Positions 41,767 through 42,698 of a stretch of 42,698 bases of DNA are shown here, in pieces (positions within the stretch are counted from its first letter, which is position 1; each line of letters starts with the position of its first letter). Below the pieces are notes generated by a model that did no database searches, was not told where the DNA came from, and worked only from the letters and a program-made list of their open reading frames with translations. The DNA is from Alistipes sp. (GTDB lineage: Bacteria; Bacteroidota; Bacteroidia; Bacteroidales; Rikenellaceae), in assembly GCA_017465575.1 (NCBI GenBank), contig JAFTVX010000041.1:1-42698 (forward strand), written 5' to 3'. Made by a program: the position numbers and the translations under genes.

Positions 41767-42483
41767 TTACTTTATCTCTCCATTTATACGCTTACGAACG
41801 ACCGAGAAGGCGTGCTCAAAGAGTGCCGACTCGGGCATTGTTCGTAGCATCTCACGAAAACGGCTCATTGGCACAGCAAACGATAGCTCGTTCTTCGGCA
41901 CAAGGGGTCGTGCCGAGGGGTCGAACATACCTAAGAAGCAACGGCGACCGCCTTTGCGGTTCTCTGTTGTGGCAAACGAGATAACCGCAGCACAGCCCGA
42001 AGCGAATTTCGTGACAACGGCATCCTCGGCATCGTTATCGAAGAATGCCCAGGTGCAGAGACCCGATAAAATATCTGGCGTAGCGAAGAATACAACAGCC
42101 TCAACACTCTCCCAACCATCTAACTTATCGACACTTACAAAGTTAAGATATGGCTTATCGGTTATCTCAATTTCGAGGCTATCGACATACTTTCTCACCT
42201 GCTCGGGGGTCTGTTTATAATGCTCTGTTTCTGACACAAAGAGCGGTACACGCTCCGCCATTGGGCGAAAGGCGGTATATAGTCCGCCACCTCCGCACTG
42301 CACATTTTCGGCGGTGAGGGTCAGCGAGTTACCATCGCAGACTTTGCGGATTGCGCCAATCATACATCGTGGCACACGGCTATCGTGATTTACGGCATCG
42401 TCGCCATACCAAAAGGCGGTAGGCATCGGCGCAGCATCACCAAACGCCTCACGAAACTTTACGATAAACTCTCTCGGTGTCAT
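41767..42483 (-). CDS. DUF169 (COG2043) domain protein
   Basis: The 238-aa protein from the preferred ATG at 42481-42483 (MTPREFIVKFREAFGD) matches the DUF169 pattern: CMIGAIRKVCDGNSLTLTAE, CGGGGLYTAFRP, DILSGLCTWAFFD, KFASGCAAVISFA and FLGMFDPSARPLVPKNELSF. Conserved Cys residues (CGGGG, SGC) suggest metal or cofactor binding; the function is unknown. The earlier ATG (42519) is upstream of the -7 box at 42507-42514 and therefore unlikely. Confidence 0.85.
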   Translation of the reverse strand: MTPREFIVKFREAFGDAAPMPTAFWYGDDAVNHDSRVPRCMIGAIRKVCDGNSLTLTAENVQCGGGGLYTAFRPMAERVPLFVSETEHYKQTPEQVRKYVDSLEIEITDKPYLNFVSVDKLDGWESVEAVVFFATPDILSGLCTWAFFDNDAEDAVVTKFASGCAAVISFATTENRKGGRRCFLGMFDPSARPLVPKNELSFAVPMSRFREMLRTMPESALFEHAFSVVRKRINGEIK

Positions 42484-42506
42484 AGCACATAGGATTTTGT
42501 TCTCTA

Positions 42507-42514
42507 CAAAGTTA
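42507..42514 (-). promoter_or_regulatory. -7 box TAACTTTG for the DUF169 gene
   Basis: The reverse strand reads TAACTTTG (TAnnTTTG), giving a leader of about 17-20 nt to the ATG at 42483. It decides between the two candidate start codons. Confidence 0.6.
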
Positions 42515-42523
42515 CGCATAATC

Positions 42524-42574
42524 CCGAAAAAAAGAGGCTGACTAAAAAGTGCATAAGGGCTTTTGGTCAGCCTC
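42524..42574 (-). terminator. Intrinsic terminator on the minus strand
   Basis: On the reverse strand GAGGCTGAC pairs with GTCAGCCTC (42534-42542 and 42566-42574) and is followed by seven T residues. It ends a transcript entering from the right edge, just before the DUF169 promoter. Confidence 0.75.
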
Positions 42575-42603
42575 AGTTGTGTTTAGTTGCGAGTAAATTT
42601 GCT

Positions 42604-42645
42604 CAAAAAAAATAGGCTATTCCGTTGAAAAACACTGGAATAGCC
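42604..42645 (-). terminator. Second intrinsic terminator on the minus strand
   Basis: On the reverse strand GGCTATTCC pairs with GGAATAGCC (42615-42623 and 42637-42645) and is followed by TATTTTTTTT. Two terminators in tandem imply a well-expressed minus-strand gene beyond the right edge. Confidence 0.75.
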
Positions 42646-42698
42646 TTTGTTGTGTCGAAAAGTTTTTGTATATTTATGGTACCAAACAAAAACATATA

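Overview
The window looks like a chromosomal segment of a Bacteroidales bacterium, and the gene set and base usage suggest an Alistipes/Rikenellaceae-like gut commensal (inference, not proven). The grounds are the repeated TAnnTTTG -7 boxes of Bacteroidota promoters, weak Shine-Dalgarno sequences, and families typical of the phylum (DUF5020, DUF2490 and DUF4956 proteins, small outer-membrane barrels, TPR-HTH regulators). No rRNA, tRNA, integrase or transposase was found.

Region by region: 1-1926 holds the 5' part of anaerobic ribonucleotide reductase nrdD (minus strand, running off the left edge) behind a cobalamin riboswitch. 2095-4160 is a gene-free 2-kb field of short palindromes and four ~85-bp inverted-repeat elements, arranged as two halves in opposite orientation. 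4325-7958 carries a GNAT-PD-(D/E)XK fusion, a TIGR04076-type protein, an outer-membrane barrel and galE. 8030-16079 is a tight minus-strand phage-derived cassette (two baseplate/tail-like proteins, ClpP-type head protease, major capsid protein, portal, head-completion-like protein, holin, muralytic enzyme) with no terminase, tape measure, integrase or repressor. It has a ~275-nt leader containing nested inverted repeats. 16550-25848 is prfA followed by a ten-gene plus-strand run: a small secreted protein, a VTC-type polyphosphate polymerase-like protein, DUF4956, DUF2490, a plug/TonB-C-like protein, xseA, xseB, a methyltransferase, a RelA/SpoT protein and a PAS-like protein. 26089-30671 holds small envelope proteins, an AraC regulator and a membrane-anchored TPR-HTH regulator. 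30982-34918 holds pgk, an M13 peptidase and a DUF2147 protein. 34998-38812 (minus) holds a DUF5020 protein, DAHP synthase/chorismate mutase, cyclophilin, flavin reductase and a RibD-reductase-like protein. 38824-42483 holds a methyltransferase remnant, a 71-aa protein, a 12-copy 34-bp repeat array, a GIY-YIG nuclease, a TfoX-N protein and a DUF169 protein.

Three unexplained systems stand out. The first is the 34-bp repeat array, whose first copy contains the promoter of the 71-aa gene. The second is the terminase-less capsid/lysis cassette with its structured leader. The third is the mirror-arranged palindrome field upstream of the GNAT-nuclease fusion. The remaining genes are mostly ordinary housekeeping or envelope functions.
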